Shown here: positions 27,724 to 35,766 of the stretch, piece by piece
Layout of the letters: each line of letters opens with the position of its first letter
How positions within the stretch are numbered: the first letter of the stretch is position 1
Assembly (NCBI GenBank): GCA_947497085.1
Contig: CANMFE010000001.1
Span: 929,822-993,821 of the forward strand
DNA length: 64,000 bases
Source: an uncultured Sphingomonadaceae bacterium
GTDB taxonomy: Bacteria > Pseudomonadota > Alphaproteobacteria > Sphingomonadales > Sphingomonadaceae
Direction of reading: 5' to 3'
The notes under the pieces: generated by a model
Database searches by the model: none
What the model was told of the DNA's origin: nothing
What the model saw: the letters and a program-made list of their open reading frames with translations, nothing else
Program-made: the position numbers and the translations under genes

Positions 27724-28872
27724 TCACCCGCGTGGCATGATCGCCAGTATTTCCGCCATCTGTTCCTGCACAGGCCGTCCGACATCATCCTGTGTCTTGC
27801 CCAGCCGCACCATGGTCACGCGTTTTTCGGGTGATACCAGCACCACCTGCCCCAGATGGCCGAGACAGGCAAACACGCTGGACGGTGCATCATCGGGGAA
27901 CAGCACGATATCACTGCCCGCGGGGCGCTGCTTGTTAAGCCAGATATGCCCGCCATAGGCCGGATCGTTCGGCGAACTGGTGAGCATGAAATCAAACCAG
28001 GCACGCGGGATGATCTGATTGCCCGCCACCGAACCCTTGTTGCGCAGGAATTCACCAAACGTGGCCCAGTCGCGCGCATTGGCATGCATAATCGAACCGC
28101 CAATCATCGTGCCATTGCGGTCAAATTCAGGCACCATCGATGTCATGCCCAGCGGCTCGAGCAGCCGCCCGCGCATAAAGTCCATCATTGCCCTGCGCCG
28201 CACGTCCGGGTCTTCGCTCTTGGTTAGCGCGCGGGTCATGATGTCCGACAGGATCACGCTCGTATTGCTGCTATATTCAAATTTCTCGCCAGGGTTGGCT
28301 TCCAGCACCTGCCCCTCGGCATAACCCGCCATGTCATCGCGGCCATCGAGGAACAGCATCCGCACCTCGTCGCTTTCATAGATCGGATCGCCCGCTTCGG
28401 TATGGTTGAGACCGGAGGACATGTGCAGCAGGTGCCGCAGCGTGATATTGCCGCGCGCATCGCCCGGCCGCTGCCACGCCGGGACTGGTGCGGGCGCATC
28501 GAGCACCAATTTGCCATCGGCCACCATCAGCCCGATCAGCACCGCAGTCACGCTTTTCGCCATCGACCAGCTGATGAAACGGGTGTCCGCGTCATAGCCC
28601 GGCGCATAACGCTCCGCGACCACTTCCCCGCCCTGCATCAATATAAAAGCGCGGGTTTCGGAAAATTTATCCTGCGTAAAAAGCGGGTCAATCGCGCCAT
28701 GCAGCATATTCGCGGAAAGCGGCGCATCAGCGGCGATGTAATTGGCAGGATCGAGCGGCGCCAGCATATCATCCGCATTATCGCTTGCGAACAGCGCGCT
28801 TATGCCTATCGTGGCGCAAACGGAAATGGCGGCAGCAGTGAGCAATGGTTTTTTCATGGCCGTTAGCATCAT
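27724..28872 (-). CDS. Serine hydrolase of the beta-lactamase/penicillin-binding (NylB-like) family
   Basis: A secreted or membrane-anchored protein of about 382 residues. After an N-terminal hydrophobic segment it shows the SxxK nucleophile motif in SWSMAKSVTA, the LLHMSSGL segment and FEYSSNTSV in place of the Y-x-N motif. This resembles class C-type hydrolases and 6-aminohexanoate-dimer hydrolase. The substrate is unknown. Start 28872 has AGGGGG upstream; the ATG at 28857 (MKKPLLT) is the alternative. The start is only 29 bp from a divergent gene, so their promoters must overlap or lie in coding DNA. Confidence 0.85.
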   Translation of the reverse strand: MMLTAMKKPLLTAAAISVCATIGISALFASDNADDMLAPLDPANYIAADAPLSANMLHGAIDPLFTQDKFSETRAFILMQGGEVVAERYAPGYDADTRFISWSMAKSVTAVLIGLMVADGKLVLDAPAPVPAWQRPGDARGNITLRHLLHMSSGLNHTEAGDPIYESDEVRMLFLDGRDDMAGYAEGQVLEANPGEKFEYSSNTSVILSDIMTRALTKSEDPDVRRRAMMDFMRGRLLEPLGMTSMVPEFDRNGTMIGGSIMHANARDWATFGEFLRNKGSVAGNQIIPRAWFDFMLTSSPNDPAYGGHIWLNKQRPAGSDIVLFPDDAPSSVFACLGHLGQVVLVSPEKRVTMVRLGKTQDDVGRPVQEQMAEILAIMPRG

Positions 28873-28901
28873 GGAAGCGCCCCCTATTGGCAAGAGGCAA
28901 A

Positions 28902-29273
28902 ATGGCAAAAACACAAACCGAGGCAAAATCACCACACAAAAAATGGGGCAAGGGATGGAAGATAGGCCTTGCGCTGCTGCTGCTGATCCTCGCTGTAATG
29001 CTTTTCTATTTCCTGCCCGCGATCAAGGGCCTGACACAGGCAGGCACCGCCTATGGCGCGCGGGTCACCTGTTCGTGCCGCTATATTGGCGGCCGCTCAT
29101 TGGAAGATTGCCAGAAGGATTTTGAGGACGGCATGGAAATGGTGTCCGTGTCCGAAGACGGTGATGCCAAACGCATTGATGCCACTGTCCCGCTGCTGGC
29201 GCATGAGGCCGCTGAATACCGGGAGGGCTATGGCTGCGTGCTTCTTACCAAAGATGAGCGCGACGCGGGGTAG
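28902..29273 (+). CDS. Single-pass membrane protein, unknown function
   Basis: The 123-residue protein has a basic N-terminus, one transmembrane helix (IGLALLLLILAVMLFYFL) and an outside domain with four Cys (TCSCRYI, DCQKDF, GYGCVLL), perhaps in disulfides. Start 28902 is supported by AAGAGG. It is divergent from, and almost touching, the serine hydrolase gene, which suggests a functional link. No family is recognised. Confidence 0.65.
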   Translation: MAKTQTEAKSPHKKWGKGWKIGLALLLLILAVMLFYFLPAIKGLTQAGTAYGARVTCSCRYIGGRSLEDCQKDFEDGMEMVSVSEDGDAKRIDATVPLLAHEAAEYREGYGCVLLTKDERDAG

Positions 29274-29371
29274 AAGCCCCAAATCCCCGTCGAAAATCCT
29301 GTGCCGTTTGTCTGTTTGCATTGGCCGCAGCCACATCTGTTATTCTATGGTTTTCCAGATAGGGGGAGCAT

Positions 29372-29959
29372 ATGAAAAAAATCATCAGCATAGCCACAAT
29401 ATCCACGCTGGCCATGGGAACGGCTCATGCAGATACAGCGGATACGGACAAACCCGCCAGCAACCATGACATCACGCTCGAATCCGTCCTGGTGACCGGC
29501 AATGACGGCTGCCTGACCGGGCCCATGGAGCAGTTTGGCCGCTACCTTGGCGACTGGAACATTCAGGACTGGCAACTCTCGCAGGATGGCAAGACATGGA
29601 CCGAGGGCAAAGGTGCCCGCTGGAATTTCGTATGTATCGGTAATGGTCTGGCCGTGCAGGATTACTGGATGCCCAATGGCGGCGGTGTCGGCACCAACCT
29701 GCGCCTATATGACCCGAAAAAGGAAAGCTGGGAAATCACCTGGAGCGCGACGGGCGCGCCGGGCATGACGCATATCACCGCCAAGGAAGACGAAAATGGC
29801 AATATCGTGATGCACTATGTATCACCTAAGCCCACCCCGGCACGGCGCATCACTTTTTTGCCACCCACGGCCGACGGTTGGGATTGGAAGCTTGAATTCT
29901 CCACCGATGGAGAACAGACTTGGTTTGAAGTTTACAAGATAAAAGCGACGCGCCGTTAA
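29372..29959 (+). CDS. Secreted protein, unknown function (lipocalin-like beta content)
   Basis: The 195-residue protein has a clear signal peptide (MKKIISIATISTLAMGTAHA). The mature part has many Trp/Gly beta segments: LGDWNIQDWQ, YWMPNGGGVGTNLRLYDP, WEITWSATGA and EFSTDGEQTWFEVYKI. This pattern resembles DUF1579-like or lipocalin-like barrels, but I cannot assign a family with certainty. GGGGG precedes the start by about seven bases. Confidence 0.65.
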   Translation: MKKIISIATISTLAMGTAHADTADTDKPASNHDITLESVLVTGNDGCLTGPMEQFGRYLGDWNIQDWQLSQDGKTWTEGKGARWNFVCIGNGLAVQDYWMPNGGGVGTNLRLYDPKKESWEITWSATGAPGMTHITAKEDENGNIVMHYVSPKPTPARRITFLPPTADGWDWKLEFSTDGEQTWFEVYKIKATRR

Positions 29960-30046
29960 AGCCCGCCGCTTTTCCTATCTTGATCCGGCTTGCCAGTCAG
30001 TCCTGCACAATGGCACTTCATCATCTTCAGGTAAGTACACGCTGCT

Positions 30047-30113
30047 CCCGCTCACCCTGAGCTTGTCGAAGCCTTAATGGTAAATACCCTTCGTCAGGCT
30101 CAGGGTGAGCGGG
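30047..30113. repeat. Imperfect REP-like inverted repeat
   Basis: The arms are CCCGCTCACCCTGAGCTTG.. from 30047 and ..CAGGCTCAGGGTGAGCGGG ending near 30113. The arms belong to the family of the perfect palindrome at 27620-27678. Again it lies between converging genes (secreted protein and MDR oxidoreductase), where it may serve as terminator. Confidence 0.8.
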
Positions 30114-30128
30114 GACAGGCAATAACCG

Positions 30129-31247
30129 TCAGTCTTGCACAATCAGATATTTCTCACCCGTTTTCTTGCCATTATATCCTTTGGCAATGTCGCGGCTCAA
30201 CGCATCGGCCAATGATATTTCATGGTTGTAGTTGCTGGCAAATGTCGTGGTGAGTTCAGTGGCAACACGGGTGCGCAAACGGATAACGCCTTCCATGCCC
30301 AGCCGCTGCAGAAAGGGTGGAAGCAGCCAGCCGCCAATGCCCCATACCATCCCGAACCCGCGATTGAGCACTGTCGGAGACATATCGAGTCCGCCGTAAA
30401 TATAGACCTGTTTCATGACATTTGAGCCGTAAACACTATATTCTTCCATATCTGCCGACGCGACGATTTCCATCGCATTCAAGATATTGCTGGCAAGGTC
30501 ACCGCCGCCGGTTGCGTCAAATGCCAGTGTCGCCCCTGTCTCTTTCAGCGCGGCCACCAATTGCGGCATGAAATCATCATCGCTGCTATTCACGACATGC
30601 TGTGCGCCCAGCGCTTTCAGGATATCGACCTGTTCCTGCTTGCGCACAATATTGACCAGAGGCACAGTGTCCGCCTGGCACAGTTTCACAAGCATCTGGC
30701 CCAGATTGGACGCCGCCGCCGTATGGACCAGACCGCTATGCCCTTCCATTTTCATGGTTTCGATCATCGACTGTGCGGTCATGGGATTGACGAAAGATGA
30801 CGCACCGTCGCGCAGGTCGGCATCATCGCCCAGCGGCAGGCATTGCATCACCGGGATACAGCGATACTCGGCATAGGACCCGCCGCCAAAGAAGCAGACT
30901 TTCTTGCCGACCAAAGGCTTGCCGCTATCGTCCCCGGCATCAATAACCGTGCCTGCGCCTTCATTGCCCACGCTCAGGTCCTGCCCGATCCGGTTGCCAA
31001 GACGCGGCAAAAAGCTGGGATGCACCTGCATTTTAAGTGCAGGCAAGTCGCCCTCAACTGCCTCTGCGTTATCGACATCAGCGATAGAAAACATCACGCC
31101 CAGGTCGGACGGATTGATCGGACTGGCCCCCACTTTAATCAGCACTTCACCCGCCTGAGGCACCGGCACAGGCACTTCGCGCAGCGCCACTTCCAATGTG
31201 CCATCCTTATGCAGCGTGGAAAAAATCTGTTTCATCATGTCGGCCAT
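30129..31247 (-). CDS. Zinc-independent medium-chain dehydrogenase/reductase (quinone oxidoreductase-like)
   Basis: The 372-residue MDR fold has an N-terminal GroES-like domain (PVPQAGEVLIKVGASPINPSDLG) and a nucleotide-binding domain (AAASNLGQMLVKL). The catalytic Cys/His zinc ligands and the structural four-Cys zinc lobe are absent, which groups it with quinone or enoyl reductases. NADPH use is likely but not provable by eye. It is a single gene following the structured gap after mnmA. Confidence 0.85.
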   Translation of the reverse strand: MADMMKQIFSTLHKDGTLEVALREVPVPVPQAGEVLIKVGASPINPSDLGVMFSIADVDNAEAVEGDLPALKMQVHPSFLPRLGNRIGQDLSVGNEGAGTVIDAGDDSGKPLVGKKVCFFGGGSYAEYRCIPVMQCLPLGDDADLRDGASSFVNPMTAQSMIETMKMEGHSGLVHTAAASNLGQMLVKLCQADTVPLVNIVRKQEQVDILKALGAQHVVNSSDDDFMPQLVAALKETGATLAFDATGGGDLASNILNAMEIVASADMEEYSVYGSNVMKQVYIYGGLDMSPTVLNRGFGMVWGIGGWLLPPFLQRLGMEGVIRLRTRVATELTTTFASNYNHEISLADALSRDIAKGYNGKKTGEKYLIVQD

Positions 31248-31613
31248 GGTCGCTCTCCTGATTATGAATTATTTACGTTGCATTGTGATACGGGTTTTCG
31301 CGCAGGGAGCAAGGGGAGAGTTTTTTTTGATTTAACGGGTTAAGTGAGTCTTTTGATCTCACGCTAGAATGCTTCGCATTCAGCTCCGATGGGGTTCCGG
31401 TGGGTAAGGCCGGGCGCGCAGTCGCGCTTGCGAGCGGCTAACCGCCGCTCGGGATTTCGCTACACGGACGTTTTTGCGAAACTACAGAAACCTTAAAGCT
31501 ATCTTCTGGCGCTGTTGCGAGTTGCGCCTAGCAACTCGGCAAGGCCGACCGGCCGCCGGCCCTTATTGGGCCGAACCCATTTGGAGGCTGGCGCGCAGCG
31601 CCTGGCCGCGAAA
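31248..31613. other. Gap of 366 bp with several strong hairpins; no gene seen
   Basis: The gap lies between mnmA and the MDR gene, both minus. Perfect or near-perfect hairpins include GAATGC-TTC-GCATTC (31367-31381), CGAGCGGC-TAACC-GCCGCTCG (31431-31451), and GAGTTGC with GCAACTC (31519-31537) extended by TTGC/GCAA. The 31545-31610 part is GC-rich and also self-complementary. The density of hairpins is higher than a terminator needs. It may be an extragenic repeat cluster or a structured RNA; neither can be decided here. Confidence 0.55.
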
Positions 31614-32729
31614 TCAAACAGACTCCAGCGCCAATTCCGCCGCAGTGGTTTCCGCAATCCAACCGCCACCCAGCACGCGCTCGCCCGCATAGAGCACCGC
31701 TGCCTGCCCAGGTGCCACGCCATATTCGGCGTTTTCAAATATCAACTGGCTGCCTTCCATCCGCGCGGGGACGGGCTTGGCCAGACTGCGCACCTTCGCC
31801 TGCAGCGGGCCTTCATAGGCCGCACCGATCCAGTTCATGTCGGTGATGCGTGCAGAGCGTATCGCGAGCGCCTCTTTTGGCCCGACAATCACCCGTTTCG
31901 TCTCCGCATCGATGCGGATCACGTACAGTGGCTCGGGCTGACCGCCAATGTCCAGTCCCTTGCGCTGCCCCACCGTATAGTGAATCAGGCCCTTGTGCCG
32001 CCCCATGACACGGCCATCAATATGTACAATCTCACCATCATCATCGGCATCGGGCCGCACCTTGCGGACGATTTTCGCATAATCGCCATCGGGCACAAAG
32101 CAGATATCCTGGCTGTCAGGCTTGAACGCCACAGCCAATCCCATTTCCCTGGCTATGTCGCGCACCTGCGCCTTGGGCATGTCGCCCAGCGGAAAGCGCA
32201 GGAAGTCCATCTGTTCGTCCGTGGTGGCGAACAGGAAATAGCTCTGATCGCGTGCCGGGTCGAGCGCACGGTGCAGCTCGGCCTTGCCCCCCTCACCCAT
32301 CACACGGCGCACATAATGGCCGGTGGCAAGACAATCCGCCCCCAGATCGCGTGCCATGGTCAAAAGGTCGGTAAACTTGACGCCCATATTACACTGGATG
32401 CACGGAATGGGCGTGCGGCCCGCCATATATTCATCGGCAAAATTTTCGACCACGGAGTCGCGAAAGCGGCTTTCATGGTCGAACACATAATGGGCTATGC
32501 CCAATTTATCCGCCACCGCGCGTGCATCACGGATGTCCTGCCCGGCGCAGCAGCTGCCGGTGCGGCCGGTCGCTTCGCCATGATCATATAGCTGCAACGT
32601 GATGCCAATCGTCTCCGCCCCCGTGCGCGCCGCAAGCGCGGCCACCACGCTGGAATCGACACCGCCGGACATGGCGACCACGATTCTGCGCGCCTTTATC
32701 GGCTCTGGAAGCTGGAAATCTGCAATCAT
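31614..32729 (-). CDS. mnmA: tRNA-specific 2-thiouridylase MnmA
   Basis: MnmA thiolates U34 of tRNA-Lys, -Glu and -Gln. The 371-residue protein shows the PP-loop AMSGGVDSS (about residues 19-27), the first catalytic Cys in PCIQCN, the second in [11 protein letters not shown], and the conserved TGHY and RDQSYFL segments. The ATG at 32729 is chosen because the PP-loop then falls at the usual distance; the frame is open 40 codons further. It is a single gene. Confidence 0.96.
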   Translation of the reverse strand: MIADFQLPEPIKARRIVVAMSGGVDSSVVAALAARTGAETIGITLQLYDHGEATGRTGSCCAGQDIRDARAVADKLGIAHYVFDHESRFRDSVVENFADEYMAGRTPIPCIQCNMGVKFTDLLTMARDLGADCLATGHYVRRVMGEGGKAELHRALDPARDQSYFLFATTDEQMDFLRFPLGDMPKAQVRDIAREMGLAVAFKPDSQDICFVPDGDYAKIVRKVRPDADDDGEIVHIDGRVMGRHKGLIHYTVGQRKGLDIGGQPEPLYVIRIDAETKRVIVGPKEALAIRSARITDMNWIGAAYEGPLQAKVRSLAKPVPARMEGSQLIFENAEYGVAPGQAAVLYAGERVLGGGWIAETTAAELALESV

Positions 32730-32925
32730 GGAGCGGCATGTAATATTTATTGCCGTAAAATGCCAGTATAATAGGCTATGCCGCGCAAAAGCTGGGGTTA
32801 TTGCCATATCTGGCGTAGTAAAAGCTGTACCTGTCCATAAAAGGGACACGTATTTCCGCGCGCCCTCATGCTTTGTTAATCAAGTCTAATAGCGCGTAAA
32901 TGCCGCATTTACCGCAATTTATGCT

Positions 32926-33312
32926 GTGCCGCGTAAAAAGCGGGGAATGGATATGAATTTCCCCTATAAACACTTGGCCAGTGAAAATGCCACCCAGTGC
33001 GAACCGGGACTGCGCCGCGTCACACTGGATATGCTGCTAGCAAGAGCCGCATCCAGCGCGGCACATGGTCTGGAGAAGCGCATCACAGCACGTAGTCCAA
33101 AGCCGCAGAATCTCTCTGAGCTGCAACAGCGGATAGTATTTTTTGCTGGTGTGCATATGCCCGCCCCGACAAAAAGACCGAAGGGAAGCTTTTCATCTTT
33201 GCGAGACATCGCGGCGGGTAAAGATGCGGTTAACCGTTATGATTCAGCAAATGGTATGAAGTCACAGGTAGAAAGCCTCAGGGGCAAAAACACGAATGCT
33301 GGTACGGCATAA
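32926..33312 (+). CDS. Hypothetical protein upstream of sciP
   Basis: This 128-codon frame ends five bases before the sciP start. The translation is basic and low in recognisable features. An internal ATG at 32947 (MDMNFPYKH) is an alternative start. A TTAACC CtrA-like half-site and a GANTC site (GATTC at 33241-33245) lie in its 3' part, so the region could instead be the sciP regulatory region. Low confidence as a gene. Confidence 0.35.
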   Translation: MPRKKRGMDMNFPYKHLASENATQCEPGLRRVTLDMLLARAASSAAHGLEKRITARSPKPQNLSELQQRIVFFAGVHMPAPTKRPKGSFSSLRDIAAGKDAVNRYDSANGMKSQVESLRGKNTNAGTA

Positions 33313-33317
33313 AGAGG

Positions 33318-33623
33318 ATGAATATGATTGAGAATCAGAAGATTAAACCCGCACATGTGATCGGCCCTCTCGGCGAACCGTTGACGCTGGATACATTGCC
33401 ACCAGCAGGCACAAAGCGTTGGGTCGTACGGCGCAAGGCCGAAGTCGTCGCGGCCGTGAATGGCGGGCTTTTGACCATTGATGATGTGTGTGAGCGCTAT
33501 GACCTGACGCTGGAAGAATTTGCGTCATGGCAGCGGGCCATTGACCGGTCCGGTATGCCCGGCCTGCGCGTGACGCGGATACAGCAGTATCGCGACCTGT
33601 ATGAACGGCAGCAGAAATACTGA
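33318..33623 (+). CDS. sciP: SciP/DUF1153 cell-cycle regulator (CtrA inhibitor family)
   Basis: The 101-residue protein matches the DUF1153 family, whose Caulobacter member SciP binds DNA and restrains CtrA-activated promoters. Conserved blocks are HVIGPLGEPLTLDTLPP, KRWVVRRKAEVVAAVNGGLL, a helix-turn-helix (TIDDVCERYDLTLEEFASWQ) and GLRVTRIQQYRDL. The start is at the first of two close ATGs after AAAGAGGATG. A strong intrinsic terminator follows at 33689-33717. Confidence 0.92.
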   Translation: MNMIENQKIKPAHVIGPLGEPLTLDTLPPAGTKRWVVRRKAEVVAAVNGGLLTIDDVCERYDLTLEEFASWQRAIDRSGMPGLRVTRIQQYRDLYERQQKY

Positions 33624-33688
33624 TTTCGCGCTTTCCTACATGGCGTTAAACAGATGCCAGATTTCAAATGGAAATGTAAAATAAGCAA

Positions 33689-33717
33689 AGCCCCGGCCCC
33701 CAAAAGCCGGGGTTTTT
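33689..33717 (+). terminator. Intrinsic terminator after sciP
   Basis: CCCCGGC and GCCGGGG pair around an 8-base loop and are followed by TTTTT. It lies 66 bases past the sciP stop. Confidence 0.85.
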
Positions 33718-33832
33718 CATATTTTGCTTTTGTGGTTTGTTTTTGCAACCTTATCTGTGCTAGGCCGTTGTTCAACATATCTGGCACGTAAAAGGCCAGG
33801 CTATGTACTGCGAATGATAACAGGAGGAATTT

Positions 33833-34093
33833 ATGGGTTGGATCGCAACAATTATTATCGGTGGTATCGCGGGCTGGCTGGCCAGCATGGTGATGGGCCG
33901 TGATGCTTCCATGGGCATTTTGCTCAACATTGTCGTTGGCGTCGTTGGCGGCGTTATCGGCAGCTTTATTGGCACACAGCTGGGCTTTCTTGCACCGGGT
34001 GGTGCATGGCTGTCATACCTGATTACAGCGTTTATCGGTGCCATTATCCTATTGCTGGTCGCTAATCTGATCCAGCGTGGACGCGTACGCTAA
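33833..34093 (+). CDS. GlsB/YeaQ/YmgE-family stress-response membrane protein
   Basis: The 86-residue protein has three hydrophobic helices rich in Gly: WIATIIIGGIAGWLASMVMG, LLNIVVGVVGGVIGSFIG and YLITAFIGAIILLLVANLI. This is typical of the small GlsB/YeaQ inner-membrane family. The function is not defined; relatives respond to envelope or acid stress. AGGAGG precedes the ATG. A GC-rich hairpin with a T-run (about 34113-34147) follows. Confidence 0.88.
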   Translation: MGWIATIIIGGIAGWLASMVMGRDASMGILLNIVVGVVGGVIGSFIGTQLGFLAPGGAWLSYLITAFIGAIILLLVANLIQRGRVR

Positions 34094-34112
34094 GACGCAA
34101 GAAAATATAACA

Positions 34113-34147
34113 GAAAAACCCTCCGTCAGAAATGGCGGGGGGCTTTT
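34113..34147 (+). terminator. Probable intrinsic terminator after the GlsB-like gene
   Basis: A CCCTCCGTC arm and a GGCGGGGGG arm flank a short loop and precede CTTTTT. Pairing is imperfect but the position, 20 bases past the stop, is right. Confidence 0.6.
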
Positions 34148-34424
34148 TGTATCTGCCCGCTTATTATCTACCTGTATCTGCCAGCCTGTTTTCCACGCGG
34201 AGCCATCAAAATAATCATGCAGCCATGAACTGCATTTCTGTTCGATAAACCGCTAAAAATCAGGCTTTCTCAAATTGCAAAACCGGTCTGGACGCCGTAA
34301 TGCTATGGCAAACGCCGCAATGGGGGTTGCGGCAGGTGCATTATTAAACTAATACAGTTCAAGCAATTTCCCGCAACCGGGAAGTTTGCCGGGAACTTAA
34401 TATAAATAGCCGGGACGGTTAAAT
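34148..34424. promoter_or_regulatory. Upstream region of RND efflux operon with clustered CCGGGA motifs
   Basis: No gene is seen. Close to the start codon are TTCCCG-CAAC-CGGGAA (34368-34383) and AAGTT-N7-AACTT (34382-34398). CCGGGA occurs three times (34377, 34389, 34410), spaced 12 and 21 bp. These could be operator half-sites for a regulator not encoded nearby. Confidence 0.4.
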
Positions 34425-35732
34425 ATGGATCAAGAGACCACATTCAACGCTGACAATAGTGCGGAAACTGACAGCGTTTTCCTTGACGAAGAAGCGGGAA
34501 ATTCGGGCCGTTCGCGGCGGCGATGGATTATCGGCATAGTCATTTTGCTCGCGCTGCTTGCGGCGGCGGCATTTTTCATGACCCGCGGCGGTGAGGAGGC
34601 AGCTGCGGCAGGCGAAGATGCGCAGGCCGGTGATGGCCAGATCCCCGCCGTCACAGTGATTATTCCTGGCAGCGGCAGTGTGGCACGTACGGTATCTGCA
34701 ACCGGAACACTGGCAGCGCGCCGCGAAATGCCAGTTGGCGTGGCCGGTGAAGGCGGGCAGGTTGTCCGCGTCCTTGTGGAGCCCGGCAGCTGGGTTGGAC
34801 AGGGGCAGGTTCTGGCGACTATTGATCAGTCCGTACAGTCGCAACAGGCAAATTCCGCCGCAGCGCAGGTTCAGGTGGCGCAGGCCGATGCTGAACTCGC
34901 GCAATCCGAACTGGACCGCGCGCTCAAACTGGTTGACCGGGGATTTATCTCCAAGGCGGATATTGACCGCAAAACCGCGGCGCGCGATTCTGCACGTGCC
35001 CGCGTCAACGTTGCTCGCGCGCAGCTTAATGAGCTCAGGGCCCGTACCCGGCGGCTCAATATAACAGCACCGGCAGGCGGCCTGATACTCGAACGCAATG
35101 TAGAGCCCGGACAGGTTGTCAGCGCGGGTAGCGGTGTGCTGTTCCGCATGGCAAAGGGCGGCGAGATGGAACTGCGCGCGCAGCTCAGCGAAGATGATCT
35201 TTCCCGTCTTTCCGTTGGTGTGGGTGCCACTGTGACGCCGGTAGGTTCAGATCAGCAATTTAACGGGCAGGTCTGGCAGATTTCCCCCGTTATCAACCCC
35301 CAGACACGTCAGGGTATTGCGCGTATCGCCCTGCCCTATGACCGGGCATTGCGTCCTGGCGGCTTTGCCAGCGCCAATATCGCAAGCGGCTCAAGCGTTG
35401 CGCCACTATTGCCGGAATCTGCGGTGCAGAGCGATGATAAGGGGCCCTATGTCTATATTGTCGGCAAAGACGACAAGATTGAACGCCGTGACGTCAAGAC
35501 AGGCGTTGTCACCGCTGACGGTATCGCCATAAGCGAAGGCCTGAACGGCAGTGAACGCGTCGTGCTGTACGCCGCCGGATTCCTCAATCCCGGTGAAACA
35601 GTAAAGCCTGTTATCAAAAAACCAGATGCGGGCGAAGCAGCGGCTGGCGCGCAGGCATCTGACGAAAAAGCCCCGCCTGCTACAATTGACAATGAAGCTG
35701 CTAAACCGGAGCAGGCGCAAGCGGCGGAGTGA
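34425..35732 (+). CDS. RND efflux periplasmic adaptor (membrane fusion protein)
   Basis: The 435-residue protein has an N-terminal membrane helix (WIIGIVILLALLAAAAFFM), then a biotinyl-lipoyl domain split around an alpha-helical hairpin (VEPGSWVGQGQVLATID; LERNVEPGQVVSAG) and beta-barrel/membrane-proximal domains, ending in an Ala/Pro/Glu-rich tail. It bridges the pump downstream to an outer-membrane channel. The pump gene starts 34 bp later. No outer-membrane factor is in this operon, so it probably shares a TolC. The drug or metabolite exported is unknown. Confidence 0.92.
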   Translation: MDQETTFNADNSAETDSVFLDEEAGNSGRSRRRWIIGIVILLALLAAAAFFMTRGGEEAAAAGEDAQAGDGQIPAVTVIIPGSGSVARTVSATGTLAARREMPVGVAGEGGQVVRVLVEPGSWVGQGQVLATIDQSVQSQQANSAAAQVQVAQADAELAQSELDRALKLVDRGFISKADIDRKTAARDSARARVNVARAQLNELRARTRRLNITAPAGGLILERNVEPGQVVSAGSGVLFRMAKGGEMELRAQLSEDDLSRLSVGVGATVTPVGSDQQFNGQVWQISPVINPQTRQGIARIALPYDRALRPGGFASANIASGSSVAPLLPESAVQSDDKGPYVYIVGKDDKIERRDVKTGVVTADGIAISEGLNGSERVVLYAAGFLNPGETVKPVIKKPDAGEAAAGAQASDEKAPPATIDNEAAKPEQAQAAE

Positions 35733-35766
35733 TGCGGCGGATTAGCGAGTAAACAAGGACAGTCTT

